Shown: in pieces, positions 16,317 to 23,881 of the stretch
Position numbering within the stretch: the first letter of the stretch is position 1
Layout of the letters: each line of letters begins with the position of its first letter
Origin: Deltaproteobacteria bacterium
GTDB lineage: Bacteria > Myxococcota > Myxococcia > Myxococcales > 40CM-4-68-19
DNA length: 35,238 nt
Assembly (NCBI GenBank): GCA_025350525.1
Contig: JANXXR010000628.1
Coordinates: 1 to 35,238 of the forward strand
Reading direction: 5' to 3'
Made by a program: the position numbers and the translations under genes
The notes under the pieces: model-generated
The model's database searches: none
Told to the model about the DNA's origin: nothing
What the model saw: only the letters and a program-made list of their open reading frames with translations

Positions 16317-17630
16317 ATGCCTGCTCTTGAAGACGAAGTTCCCAAAGTCGTCGTGGAGACCATCGCTGAGGTCAAACGGCGCCGGCAGACGGCGCCCGCA
16401 GAGCTGAAGAAGCGCCTGCCGCTCGGCCCCCTGAAGACCGTGCACGTCTACTGGCTCGCGGGGATGAGCTGCGACGGCTGCAGCATTGCAGTGACGGGCG
16501 CCACCAATCCGGGCATCGAAGGCTTGCTCGCTGGCGTAGTTCCCGCAATGCCCAAGGTTGTGCTCCAGCACCCCGTCCTCGCCGTGGACGCCGGAGCTGC
16601 GTTCGTGGAGACCTACCGCACTGCCTGGCGCGGCGAGCTTGGCGCCCCCTACGTCGTCGTCTACGAGGGCTCGATCGCCGACGAGCGCATTGCCGCTCGC
16701 ACGGGCGGCTACTTCTCGGCGATGGGGGTGGAGCCGCGCGAAGGCTTCGCGCAGGAGCAGCCCGTTCCGACCGCGGAATGGTTGAGGCGCATGGCTCCGG
16801 GCGCTGCGGCGGTGATCGCGATCGGGACCTGCGCGACCTGGGGCGGGATCCCCGCCGCTGAAGGAAATCCGACCGCCGCGATGAGCGTGATGGATTTCCT
16901 CGGAAAGGACTTCCGCAGCGCCTTCGGGCTGCCGGTGATCAACATCCCCGGCTGCGCGCCGGTGGGCGACAACTTCACCGAGACTGTCTTCGCGGTGCTG
17001 CTCTTCCTGCAAGGTCTGGGTCCGCTGCCTGCCTTCGACGAATTGGGCCGGCCCGCATGGCTCTTCACCGAGACGGTCCACCAAGGCTGTACGCGCGCGG
17101 GATACTACGAGGAAGGAACCTTCGCCAAGCACTATGGTGACGCTGAGTGCCTGGTGGACGTGGGGTGCTGGGGACCGGTGGTCAACTGCAACATCGTCAA
17201 GCGGGGCGCCATCAACCACATGGGCGGCTGCATGAAAGCGGGTGGCATCTGCATCGGCTGCACCATGCCCGGCTTTCCCGACAAGTTTGCTCCCTTCTAC
17301 AAGACGCCCCCGGGTGCGCTCGTCTCCACCACCGCATCGAAGAGCATGGGATTTTTCATCCGGCGCCTGCGGCGCTTGTCGAATCGGGAGACGAACCGTG
17401 AGCGGCGCTGGGATGTCAATGCGGCGGTTCCGAGCGGCTGGGCCAACGTCCAGGCGCAGACCTTGATGGACAAGGCTATTCACTACTTCTACGAGAAGTG
17501 GCAGCAGTTCGGAGCGCGCAAGCAGGGGCGCCGGCCCAGCGAGCAGAAGTGGCTCTGGGGCGGCGATCGTCCCGGAGTGCGCAGCGACTATCACGACGAC
17601 AGCGCGACCAAGGAGGATCGGAATGGTTGA
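16317..17630 (+). CDS. hhyS: [NiFe] hydrogenase small subunit, group 1h-like
   Basis: 437 residues. It carries the Fe-S clusters that take electrons from the NiFe site. The pattern MSCDGCSIA (Cys 52, 55), MPKVVLQHPVLA, YEGSIADE, GTCATWGGIPA, NIPGCAP, HQGCTRAGYYEEG, CWGPVVNCN and CIGCTMPGFPDK resembles HhyS-type subunits. Group 1h enzymes, from memory, have CDGD at the first motif (an Asp ligand to the proximal cluster); here it is CDGC, so four Cys are available. There is no twin-arginine signal, so it should face the cytoplasm. A C-terminal extension of about 80 charged residues follows the cluster region. The stop overlaps the next gene by eight bases. Confidence 0.93.
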   Translation: MPALEDEVPKVVVETIAEVKRRRQTAPAELKKRLPLGPLKTVHVYWLAGMSCDGCSIAVTGATNPGIEGLLAGVVPAMPKVVLQHPVLAVDAGAAFVETYRTAWRGELGAPYVVVYEGSIADERIAARTGGYFSAMGVEPREGFAQEQPVPTAEWLRRMAPGAAAVIAIGTCATWGGIPAAEGNPTAAMSVMDFLGKDFRSAFGLPVINIPGCAPVGDNFTETVFAVLLFLQGLGPLPAFDELGRPAWLFTETVHQGCTRAGYYEEGTFAKHYGDAECLVDVGCWGPVVNCNIVKRGAINHMGGCMKAGGICIGCTMPGFPDKFAPFYKTPPGALVSTTASKSMGFFIRRLRRLSNRETNRERRWDVNAAVPSGWANVQAQTLMDKAIHYFYEKWQQFGARKQGRRPSEQKWLWGGDRPGVRSDYHDDSATKEDRNG

Positions 17631-17916
17631 CCTCGGCGCCTGGGGATTGTGGATGGCGGTGGCCGCGGTCGTGGTCGTCATCGCGGCCGCACTGTTGATC
17701 GCCATCTGGCTGACTGCGCGCGCCATCTACGGGCACGCCGTGCGCGCGCTGAAGGCCGCCGAAGCGATTCGCGTCAACACGCTTCCCATCTGGGATCTGC
17801 AGACGACCAACGAAGTGGCCGAAGAGATCCTCACCGCGGTGCAGGCCATCGAGAGCAAAGGCGGCAAGCTCGCCCACGCCCTGCAGCAGCGGGAGAAGCC
17901 GGAGGCGCGGCCATGA
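17623..17916 (+). CDS. Small single-span membrane protein 1 of the hydrogenase operon
   Basis: 97 residues. One membrane helix at about residues 8-30 (WMAVAAVVVVIAAALLIAIW) is followed by an amphipathic helical tail (VNTLPIWDLQTTNEVAEEIL). The tail aligns with those of small proteins 2 and 4 around N-T-x-x-I-x-x-L, which marks them as paralogues. I do not recognise a named family. The position between the small and large subunit genes, with coupled translation, suggests a membrane anchor or assembly factor for the hydrogenase. Confidence 0.8.
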   Translation: MVDLGAWGLWMAVAAVVVVIAAALLIAIWLTARAIYGHAVRALKAAEAIRVNTLPIWDLQTTNEVAEEILTAVQAIESKGGKLAHALQQREKPEARP

Positions 17917-18221
17917 CCGTCGAGAACGTCTGGTGGCTGACGCTGGGGATCTACCTCGTGGTGGTGGCGGTGGTGGCGGTGCTGCTGACGCTCATCCTGC
18001 TCGAAGCGAAGAAGATCCATGCCGGCGTCAGCGAGATCTGGAACGTGGGCCAGAAGGTCGCCAACAACACCATCCATATCTCGATGCTCGAAAGAACCAA
18101 CCAGCTCGCAGGTCAGATCCTCTCGTCCGCGAAAGGGATCGTCGGCGCTACCGCGCAGATCGGCGGGCACGCGTCGTCCTGCCCGAGTTGCCCGCAGTGC
18201 GTGCTGGGGAGGCGGCGATGA
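17913..18221 (+). CDS. Small single-span membrane protein 2, with a Cys-rich tail
   Basis: 102 residues, starting in an ATGA overlap. The membrane helix spans about residues 7-29 (LTLGIYLVVVAVVAVLLTLI). The tail NNTIHISMLERTNQLAGQIL aligns with small proteins 1 and 4. Unlike the others it ends in SSCPSCPQCVLGRRR: three Cys in seven residues could bind a metal or an Fe-S cluster and might pass electrons from the hydrogenase to the membrane. That role is speculation. Confidence 0.8.
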   Translation: MTVENVWWLTLGIYLVVVAVVAVLLTLILLEAKKIHAGVSEIWNVGQKVANNTIHISMLERTNQLAGQILSSAKGIVGATAQIGGHASSCPSCPQCVLGRRR

Positions 18222-18523
18222 CGCTCCTGATGGTGCTCTCGGTGGTGGGCGTCGCCGCGCTGTTCATCGCGCTCGCGCTCTTCCTGGTGGCCATCACCAA
18301 CGAGTTGGAGGCCATCGGCGGTCCGGCCTCGCGGTTCAAGAAGCCGGTCAACTACCTCTCGAAGATCCGTCTCGGCGTCCGCGCCATCGAGGTGCAGACC
18401 GGACACCTGGTGCCGCAAATCACCAAGCTCAACGCCGGCCTGGGCGCAGTGCGGGACGGCCTTGCCGTCATCGATACGAATCTGGCCGGCGCGATCGCCT
18501 CGGTCTCGAGGCAGAAGCCATGA
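18218..18523 (+). CDS. Small single-span membrane protein 3
   Basis: 101 residues, ATGA overlap with the gene before. The membrane helix covers about residues 3-25 (LMVLSVVGVAALFIALALFL). The tail (GHLVPQITKLNAGLGAVRDG) resembles that of small protein 5 more than those of 1, 2 and 4, pointing to a second subfamily. No Cys is present. Function unknown; see small protein 1 for the context. Confidence 0.78.
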   Translation: MTLLMVLSVVGVAALFIALALFLVAITNELEAIGGPASRFKKPVNYLSKIRLGVRAIEVQTGHLVPQITKLNAGLGAVRDGLAVIDTNLAGAIASVSRQKP

Positions 18524-18798
18524 TCGCCATCTGGTGGACTGGGCTGATCGTCACCTTGGTCGTCTTCGTGCCGCTGGCGGTGTACCTCCTGCACACCACC
18601 TTCCGCGCCGCGCGTTCAATCCAGATGTATGCGCGCGAAACCTTGACTGCCGCGGCCGGCGTCGCCGGCAATACCCAGCACATCCCTGCGCTGGACGCGA
18701 CGCTCTCCACGGCAGGGCAGATGCTGGCGACCGCCGTCGAGGTGGACAAGAAGCTGGCGACCGTCGCGAACGTGCTCGCGCAGCGGGCGGGGAGCTAA
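18520..18798 (+). CDS. Small single-span membrane protein 4
   Basis: 92 residues, ATGA overlap with the gene before. The membrane helix covers about residues 5-27 (WWTGLIVTLVVFVPLAVYLL). The tail GNTQHIPALDATLSTAGQML aligns with VNTLPIWDLQTTNEVAEEIL of protein 1 and NNTIHISMLERTNQLAGQIL of protein 2. No Cys is present. Confidence 0.78.
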   Translation: MIAIWWTGLIVTLVVFVPLAVYLLHTTFRAARSIQMYARETLTAAAGVAGNTQHIPALDATLSTAGQMLATAVEVDKKLATVANVLAQRAGS

Positions 18799-18801
18799 CC
18801 C

Positions 18802-19065
18802 ATGCTGCTCGTCTTGACGCTGATCACCGTGGCGCTGGTGGTGGTGGCCCTCGCCGGCTTCCTCATCGCCATCGTCTGGGCGCTCAATGACGCGCGCAAA
18901 AGCGTCAAGGCCATCGCCGATGGCCTCGAGGCTGTGCAGGGCCACACCGCGCCGTTGGGCGACAAGCTGACCGCCATCAATGGCGGCCTCGTCGCCCTCC
19001 TGGGCGGGCTCAAGTCTGCCGACGGCCATCTCGGCCGCGCGGCCAAAGTTTTCCGGCTGGGGTAA
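18802..19065 (+). CDS. Small single-span membrane protein 5
   Basis: 87 residues, starting three bases after the previous stop. The membrane helix covers about residues 2-25 (LLVLTLITVALVVVALAGFL). The tail (APLGDKLTAINGGLVALLGG) resembles that of protein 3. It ends five bases before the large-subunit ATG. Confidence 0.78.
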   Translation: MLLVLTLITVALVVVALAGFLIAIVWALNDARKSVKAIADGLEAVQGHTAPLGDKLTAINGGLVALLGGLKSADGHLGRAAKVFRLG

Positions 19066-19070
19066 TCCAC

Positions 19071-20963
19071 ATGTGCTTCAAGAATCTGCCGGTCGAGTTC
19101 GACTCCGCCGGCAAAGCTTTTCTCAAGGCCGGCGTCGCCAATCCGTACGAGTGGAAAGGCGCCGTCGGCGCGCCCACCCAATTGACGCACGACAAGATCG
19201 AGACCCTGCTCCGCAAGAACGGGCACATCAAGTCGGTGGACTTCGACCCGGTCACGCGCGTCGCCGGCGCGCTGGCCTTCCACTCGGTGGTCGACTTCAA
19301 GGAGCGCAAGGTCATCGAAGCGCGCTCGATGGCCACGCTCTTCCGCGGCTACGAGGTCATCATGGTGGGCCGCGATCCGCGCGACGCCATCTTCATTACC
19401 AGCCGCGCCTGCGGCGTCTGCGGCGGCGTACACTCGGCGACGGCCGCGATGGCCATCGAGATGGCCATCGGATGCAAGCCGCCGCCGCTCGGCATCCTCG
19501 TCCGCAATCTCTCGCTCGCCTTCGAGTTCCTCTACGATCACCCGCTCCACCTGCACCTGCTCGCAGGCCCCGACTACTCGGCCGCCATCGTCGGCGCCAC
19601 CAATCCGTCGCTGCTCGCACGCGCGAAGAAGACCGAGGCGCGCCACACCGAGTTCCACGGCTACCGCACCATGGGCGATCTGATGGAGGACCTGAACCCG
19701 CTCACCGGCAAGCTGTACCTCGAGGCGCTGCACATGACCCGCGTCGCACGCGAGGCGTACGTGCTCCTCTGCGGCAAGTACCCGCATCCGCAGACGATGG
19801 TTCCGGGAGGAATGAGCACCACCGTCACCCTCACGGTGATGAGCGAAATGGCCACGCGCCTGGTCCAGTTCTTCGACTATGGCAAGAAGGTGGCGCTGAT
19901 CTGGGACGACATCACCGAGTTCTTCTACGAGGCGGATCCCGGCTACAAGAAAGTGGGCACCCGGCGGGCCAGCATGATCGACACCGGCATCTTCGATCAC
20001 CCGGACGGTTACGACGCCACCTATGCCAACGCGGGCCAGACCGGCGAGATGCGCTGGCTGACGCCGGGGGCCATCGTCGACGGCAAGCTGGTCACCACCG
20101 ACATGCACCGGCTCAACATGGGCATCGAAGAGTTCGTCGAGCACTCGTATTACGAGGAATGGGCGGGCAACGGCTCGACCCCGAAGTTCCCCAAGGACGA
20201 GATGGGCAACCCGCTCTCGCCGTGGCACCCGTGGAACAAGATCACCAAGCCGAGGCCGTCCGGACAGAACTGGAAAGAAAAGTATACCTGGGACACCGCA
20301 CCTCGCTGGGACCGCAATTCCATGGAGGCCGGCGCCTATGCGCGGCTGTGGAACACGGCGCTCGCGCAAAAGGCGCCCAAGAGCGACTTCTTCGAGTCCA
20401 CTGGGCATTCGCTGAAAGTGCGCCTGCCCAAAGGCGCGCTGCCCGAGGTGGAGATCGAGTGGAAGGTGCCCACCGATTGGAACGCCTTCGAGCGCAACCG
20501 TGGCCGCGCCTACTGCCTCGCCTACACCACCATGGTCGCCTGGGAGAACTGGCGGCTGGCGATGGAGCGACTCAAGATCGGCGACACCAAGGTCTCGACG
20601 CCATTCGAGATCCCCAAGAAAGGTGAGCACCTCGGCTGCGGATACTGGGGAGCGGGGCGCGGCTATCTCACGCATCACCTGGTCCTCGACCGCGGCGCCG
20701 TGTCGAATTACCAGATCATCACGCCCTCGACCTGGAACGCGTCGCCGACGGATCAATCGGGGCAACCCGGGCCCTACGAAGAGGCGGTGTTGAATACGCC
20801 GCTGCTCGAGGAGACGGACGATCCCAAGCAGTTCAAGGGCATCGACATCCTCCGTGCCCTGCGCAGCTTCGATCCCTGCATGCCCTGCACGACGCACATC
20901 CACTCGGAGGGCGGAGTGATCACGCGTGAGATCAACACCTGCGCGTGCGGCGCGGACGATTGA
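19071..20963 (+). CDS. hhyL: [NiFe] hydrogenase large subunit, group 1h-like
   Basis: 630 residues. It holds the NiFe site that splits H2. The L1 motif is SRACGVCGGVHS (Cys 113, 116) and the L2 motif DPCMPCTTH (Cys 603, 606; His 609). Many blocks match the high-affinity group 1h subunit as I remember it: DPVTRVAGALAFHSVVD, SMATLFRGYE, LYLEALHMTRVAREAYVL, MVPGGMSTTV, GAGRGYLTHHLVLDRG and YQIITPSTWNASP. After His 609 comes a 21-residue tail ending TREINTCACGADD, which should be cut off once nickel is in place. All four active-site ligands are Cys, so this is not a NiFeSe enzyme. Uptake of H2 at low concentration is inferred from the group. Confidence 0.96.
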   Translation: MCFKNLPVEFDSAGKAFLKAGVANPYEWKGAVGAPTQLTHDKIETLLRKNGHIKSVDFDPVTRVAGALAFHSVVDFKERKVIEARSMATLFRGYEVIMVGRDPRDAIFITSRACGVCGGVHSATAAMAIEMAIGCKPPPLGILVRNLSLAFEFLYDHPLHLHLLAGPDYSAAIVGATNPSLLARAKKTEARHTEFHGYRTMGDLMEDLNPLTGKLYLEALHMTRVAREAYVLLCGKYPHPQTMVPGGMSTTVTLTVMSEMATRLVQFFDYGKKVALIWDDITEFFYEADPGYKKVGTRRASMIDTGIFDHPDGYDATYANAGQTGEMRWLTPGAIVDGKLVTTDMHRLNMGIEEFVEHSYYEEWAGNGSTPKFPKDEMGNPLSPWHPWNKITKPRPSGQNWKEKYTWDTAPRWDRNSMEAGAYARLWNTALAQKAPKSDFFESTGHSLKVRLPKGALPEVEIEWKVPTDWNAFERNRGRAYCLAYTTMVAWENWRLAMERLKIGDTKVSTPFEIPKKGEHLGCGYWGAGRGYLTHHLVLDRGAVSNYQIITPSTWNASPTDQSGQPGPYEEAVLNTPLLEETDDPKQFKGIDILRALRSFDPCMPCTTHIHSEGGVITREINTCACGADD

Positions 20964-21501
20964 GGTGGGCGTCCTCGTCGGCGGACTCGGATACCGGAAC
21001 CTGAGGGATCACTCCATCGGCATCGCGGTGTCCGACACGCTGATGGAGCGCGGTTGGCCCCAGGGCATTTGTGTCGAGGATGTGAGCTACAACCCGGTCG
21101 CGCTCGTCGAGCACTTGAAGGAGGAGAAATTCGAGCGCGCGGTGATCGTCGCGGCGGTGCAGCGGCCAGGGCGCGTGCCAGGCGAGGTGACCGCCTATCG
21201 CTGGGACGGGAAGCTGCCCTCGGACGAGCTGATCCAGGCGGCGGTGGTGGACGCCGTGACGGGCGTGATCTTCCTCGACAACACCTTGATCGTAACCCGC
21301 CACTTCGGCGGCTTGCCGGAGACGACGGCGGTGGTCGAGATCGAACCCGAGGTGCATGAGTTCGGCGAAAGTTTCAGCGCGGCAGTGGCGGCAACCTTCG
21401 AGACCGTCTGCGAGCTGGTCACCACCCTTGCCGTCGATCCGCAGGCGTTGCTCGCACTGCCGCGGGCGCCGCTGGGAGGGGTTTCGCGTGAGCGAGCCTG
21501 A
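20926..21501 (+). CDS. Divergent hydrogenase maturation protease-like protein
   Basis: 191 residues with a GTG start inside the end of hhyL. A second GTG at 20965, just after the hhyL stop, is an equally possible start and gives VGVLVGGLGYRNLRD at the N-terminus. The VLVGGLGYRNLRDHSIGIAV block recalls the G-x-GN-x-x-x-DD-x-x-G motif of hydrogenase endopeptidases, but the acidic metal-binding residues are altered. A Rossmann-like alternation follows (RAVIVAAVQRPGRVPG). It may be a non-proteolytic relative. A standard protease lies two genes downstream. Confidence 0.7.
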   Translation: MRSTPARAARTIEVGVLVGGLGYRNLRDHSIGIAVSDTLMERGWPQGICVEDVSYNPVALVEHLKEEKFERAVIVAAVQRPGRVPGEVTAYRWDGKLPSDELIQAAVVDAVTGVIFLDNTLIVTRHFGGLPETTAVVEIEPEVHEFGESFSAAVAATFETVCELVTTLAVDPQALLALPRAPLGGVSRERA

Positions 21502-22288
21502 CGTCCTCGAGGAGATCGAACGGCTCATCGCCACGCTGGAGGCGCACCCGGACTCAGGCGTGCGCGACAACCTCAAGGCTCTGCTGCAAGGGATCGACTC
21601 CGTGCACCGGACGGCGCTCGAGAAGTTCGTCGCCGCCATCCAGTCCATGGCCGGCGAGGCTTTCCTGCGGCGCTTGTACGGTGATCCCGCCATCCGCCTG
21701 CTGCTCATGTCGTACGACCTGGTGCCCGTCGATCGCCGGCTCCAGGCCGAGGAGGCGCTGGACCCGGTGCGCGGGCACCTGCATGCTCATGGCATCGATG
21801 TCGAGATCACCGAGGTGGTGGGTGGCGTAGTCTACCTCCGCTTGCACGGCGCAGCCGATCGCGCGGCGGCGAAACGCGACCTCGAAGAGGCGCTGCACGC
21901 CAACTTCATCGGTTTCCAGGAGCTGGTGCTGCGCGACCGCCACGAGGAGAAGAAGGCTCTGGTATCGCTCCGCCGCCCCATTTACAAGCGCGCCCTCTCG
22001 GAGGCTGAGCTGCCGCCTGGTTCCTTCAAGGCCGTGGACCTGGACGATCTGCCGCTCCTCCTCGCGAACGTGTCCGGCGATGTCTATGCGGTGTCCAACC
22101 GCTGCGGATCGTCGCCGCTGCCGTTGCAGTTCGGCGCACTCTCCGGCGCGGAGCTGCGCTGTTCTTTCCATGGATGCGTGTACGACGTCCGCTCCGGCAA
22201 GCGGCTCGACATGGCGGCCGAGGGCATCCGCGTCTTCCCGGTGCGCATCGAGGATGGCGCCGTTCTCGTTGCGCTGGGAGTCTCCTGA
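21488..22288 (+). CDS. NifU-like and Rieske-like fusion protein
   Basis: 266 residues, GTG start after GGGAGGGG and overlapping the previous stop. The middle part (DPVRGHLHAHGIDVEITEVV, then GGVVYLRLHG) resembles a NifU C-terminal domain without its CxxC. The C-terminal part resembles a Rieske domain: NRCGSSPLPL where C-x-H is expected, then LRCSFHGCVYDVRSGKRLD, which keeps C-x-x-H. One His ligand is therefore missing, so a normal 2Fe-2S Rieske centre is doubtful. Similar proteins occur beside group 1h hydrogenases; electron transfer or cluster delivery to the small subunit is the likely role. Confidence 0.75.
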   Translation: MSEPDVLEEIERLIATLEAHPDSGVRDNLKALLQGIDSVHRTALEKFVAAIQSMAGEAFLRRLYGDPAIRLLLMSYDLVPVDRRLQAEEALDPVRGHLHAHGIDVEITEVVGGVVYLRLHGAADRAAAKRDLEEALHANFIGFQELVLRDRHEEKKALVSLRRPIYKRALSEAELPPGSFKAVDLDDLPLLLANVSGDVYAVSNRCGSSPLPLQFGALSGAELRCSFHGCVYDVRSGKRLDMAAEGIRVFPVRIEDGAVLVALGVS

Positions 22289-22737
22289 TGCGCACGCTGG
22301 TTGCCGGCTTCGGAAACGAGCTCCGGGGCGACGATGGCTTCGGCATCGCCGTCTGCCAGCGGCTCAAGGAAAAACCCTGCGAGGGAGTGGAGATCCTCGA
22401 GGTGGGCACCGGCGGCTTGCAGATGGCGCAGGTCCTGATTGCCGGGTACGATCGGCTGATCGTGGTGGACGCCATTGCTCGGGGCGGCGCGGCGGGGCAG
22501 CTTTATGTGCTGGAGGTCGAGGGAGTGGAGCGGGCGACGGAGATTGATCTGCACCTCGCCGTCCCCAAGGCTGCACTGTCCGTCGCGCAAGCGCTGGGCG
22601 TGCTGCCGCGGCAGGTGTTCATGGTGGGTTGTGAGCCCCATGAAGTGGACGAGTTGTGCCTGACCCTGTCGCCAGCCGTCAGCGCCGCGCTGGACCGCGC
22701 GGTGACGCAGGTGATCGAGCTTGCGAGGCGCCCATGA
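22288..22737 (+). CDS. Hydrogenase maturation endopeptidase (HyaD/HycI family)
   Basis: 149 residues, starting in a TGATG overlap. GFGNELRGDDGFGIAV is the family's first motif with the nickel-sensing Glu, DRLIVVDAI carries the second acidic ligand, and MVGCEPHEVDELCLTLSP the His region. This protease cuts the C-terminal tail of the large subunit after nickel insertion; hhyL, with its 21-residue tail, is the obvious client. Confidence 0.9.
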   Translation: MRTLVAGFGNELRGDDGFGIAVCQRLKEKPCEGVEILEVGTGGLQMAQVLIAGYDRLIVVDAIARGGAAGQLYVLEVEGVERATEIDLHLAVPKAALSVAQALGVLPRQVFMVGCEPHEVDELCLTLSPAVSAALDRAVTQVIELARRP

Positions 22738-23087
22738 GCAACGACATCGCACAACTCGACGAGATGCTGGAGCTGCTCTTCTGGATGGAAGGCGAGGGGC
22801 TGGAAGCCAGCGCGACGCTCTCGGGCATCGCGCGGTTCCTCGCGCGTCAGGAGGCGGAGGCGGAGGTCATCCTGTCCCGGCTCGTCCAGCGAGGCGACGT
22901 CGGCGATGCCGGAGGCCGGTTCAGCTTGACGGACGTGGGACGCGGTGAGGCCGCGCGACGTTTCGTCGAGGATTTTTCAGGGCTGGTCGGCCAGGCGCAC
23001 GGCGAGTGCAATGATCCGAACTGCGACTGCCGCACGAGCCCGAACGGGGCTGCCGACTGCCATGCCCACGCGCCGGAGACGCCTTGA
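22734..23087 (+). CDS. Small protein with a Cys/His-rich tail, end of the hydrogenase operon
   Basis: 117 residues, ATGA overlap with the protease gene. The first 85 residues look like a winged-helix fold (ASATLSGIARFLARQEAEAE, ILSRLVQRGDVGDAGGRFSL). The tail GECNDPNCDCRTSPNGAADC ends in HAHAPETP, a likely metal-binding cluster of Cys and His. It could be a nickel or iron store, a sensor or a cluster-binding factor for the hydrogenase. No named family recognised. Confidence 0.75.
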   Translation: MSNDIAQLDEMLELLFWMEGEGLEASATLSGIARFLARQEAEAEVILSRLVQRGDVGDAGGRFSLTDVGRGEAARRFVEDFSGLVGQAHGECNDPNCDCRTSPNGAADCHAHAPETP

Positions 23088-23113
23088 CTTCCTTGATTGC
23101 GCGCGTCTACGGT
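23084..23113 (+). promoter_or_regulatory. Possible promoter for the MerT-like gene, perhaps giving a leaderless transcript
   Basis: TTGACT (23084-23089) and TACGGT (23108-23113) are 18 bases apart. The ATG at 23120 would lie at about the transcription start. It has no Shine-Dalgarno sequence, which fits a leaderless message. Confidence 0.4.
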
Positions 23114-23119
23114 CCGCCC

Positions 23120-23422
23120 ATGCGACGCAACATTTTCATCGGCATGGGAGCGCTCGCGGCTCTGGGAAGCGCCTTCGTGGCCACCACTCACTGCTGCGAG
23201 AGGCTGAACTTCCTCGCCGCGATGGGGCTGCTCCAGCCCGGTTGAATCGGGCTCGCCCCGTATAAGCCGCAGTTCGCGGCTGCGAGTTTGCTTTCGCTAG
23301 GGGCGACGCTGTATCTGGCGCTCTTCGCTCCCGGCACAGGAGCCACCGCCACCGGCGCGCGGACCGCCGCGCTCACCATGCTGGCCGTGGCGTGCGGCAT
23401 GCTGATCTTCGTGATTCCCTAG
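23120..23422 (+). CDS. MerT-like small membrane protein, probable selenoprotein (TGA at codon 42)
   Basis: 100 codons ending with TAG at 23420-23422, crossed only by TGA at 23243-23245. Helix 1 is IFIGMGALAALGSAFVA, followed by TTHCC, which recalls the Cys-Cys pair at the end of the first helix of MerT mercury transporters. GLLQPG-U-IGLAPYKPQF corresponds to the MerT loop before its L-x-PYRP-x-F motif. Two more helices follow (SLLSLGATLYLALF and ALTMLAVACGMLIFV). The reading frame, helices and MerT motif all continue across the TGA. A 6-bp hairpin with loop AGTTC starts 20 bases after it. Likely a membrane redox or metal transporter with selenocysteine; a nonsense mutation is possible. Confidence 0.65.
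23243..23281 (+). promoter_or_regulatory. Candidate SECIS element of the MerT-like gene
   Basis: AGCCGC (23265-23270) pairs with GCGGCT (23276-23281) around loop AGTTC, 25 bases after the TGA. The loop is nearly the AGTT of the U-x-U CooC-like hairpin. Confidence 0.5.
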
Positions 23423-23434
23423 AGGGAGATTCGA

Positions 23435-23875
23435 ATGGATCGCAGAGTCACGATGCTCGTCGTCCTCTCCTCGGCAATGCTGGTGGTGGGCGGCGGCGCG
23501 CTGGTGATGTCGCGCCGGACCCAGTCCGCCAGTACGGCGTCCTCCCCCACTGCTTCGAAATTGCCCAAGGGCACGGTGCCGCTGCCGGCCGCCGTGGAGG
23601 CTGACTTCACCGGCAAGGCCATTTGCGGCGCCTGCAGCTGGGGCATTGGCCAGGAATGCAACACCATGCTCTACGACAAGGAAAATCATCACGTCGCGGC
23701 TGTGCTCCCCAACGACAAGCTCGCCGAGCTGCAGAAGCTGACAGGCACTTGAGCGAGCGGGCGCGCGACGGTCGTCGCGCACGGGTCGCTGACAGAGTTC
23801 AAGGGCATGAACTACATCCTGCTCGCGTCCTTCACGACGGACGCGAAGCCCAAGGACACGAGCAGCATGAGGTGA
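23435..23875 (+). CDS. Membrane-anchored CxxC protein, probable selenoprotein (TGA at codon 106)
   Basis: 146 codons to TGA at 23873-23875, crossed only by TGA at 23750-23752; AGAGGGAG precedes the ATG. The N-terminus is a membrane anchor or signal (TMLVVLSSAMLVVGGGALVM). The exported domain has AICGACSWGIGQECNTMLYD, a CxxC plus a third Cys, then LAELQKLTGT-U-ASGRATVVAHGSLTEF and MNYILLASF. Small exported proteins of this type often have a Cys at the U position, before a beta hairpin, as I remember them. A 7-bp hairpin with loop GGTC follows. The gene lies 12 bases after the MerT-like gene, so the two may act together on a metal or thiol. Confidence 0.65.
23750..23780 (+). promoter_or_regulatory. 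Candidate SECIS element of the CxxC protein gene
   Basis: GCGCGAC (23763-23769) pairs perfectly with GTCGCGC (23774-23780) around loop GGTC, 17 bases after the TGA. The loop is the same as in the DsrE-like gene, although the two genes are unrelated and about 21 kb apart. Confidence 0.65.
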
Positions 23876-23881
23876 CCGCCC

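Noticed and set aside
18795-20903. 702-codon minus-strand open frame opposite hhyL
   Set aside because: High GC leaves long antisense frames open. It has no family motif, and hhyL on the other strand is certain.
19071-20963. NiFeSe hydrogenase, given the selenium theme
   Set aside because: All four active-site positions are coded as Cys (L1 CGVC, L2 CMPC), with no TGA in the gene.
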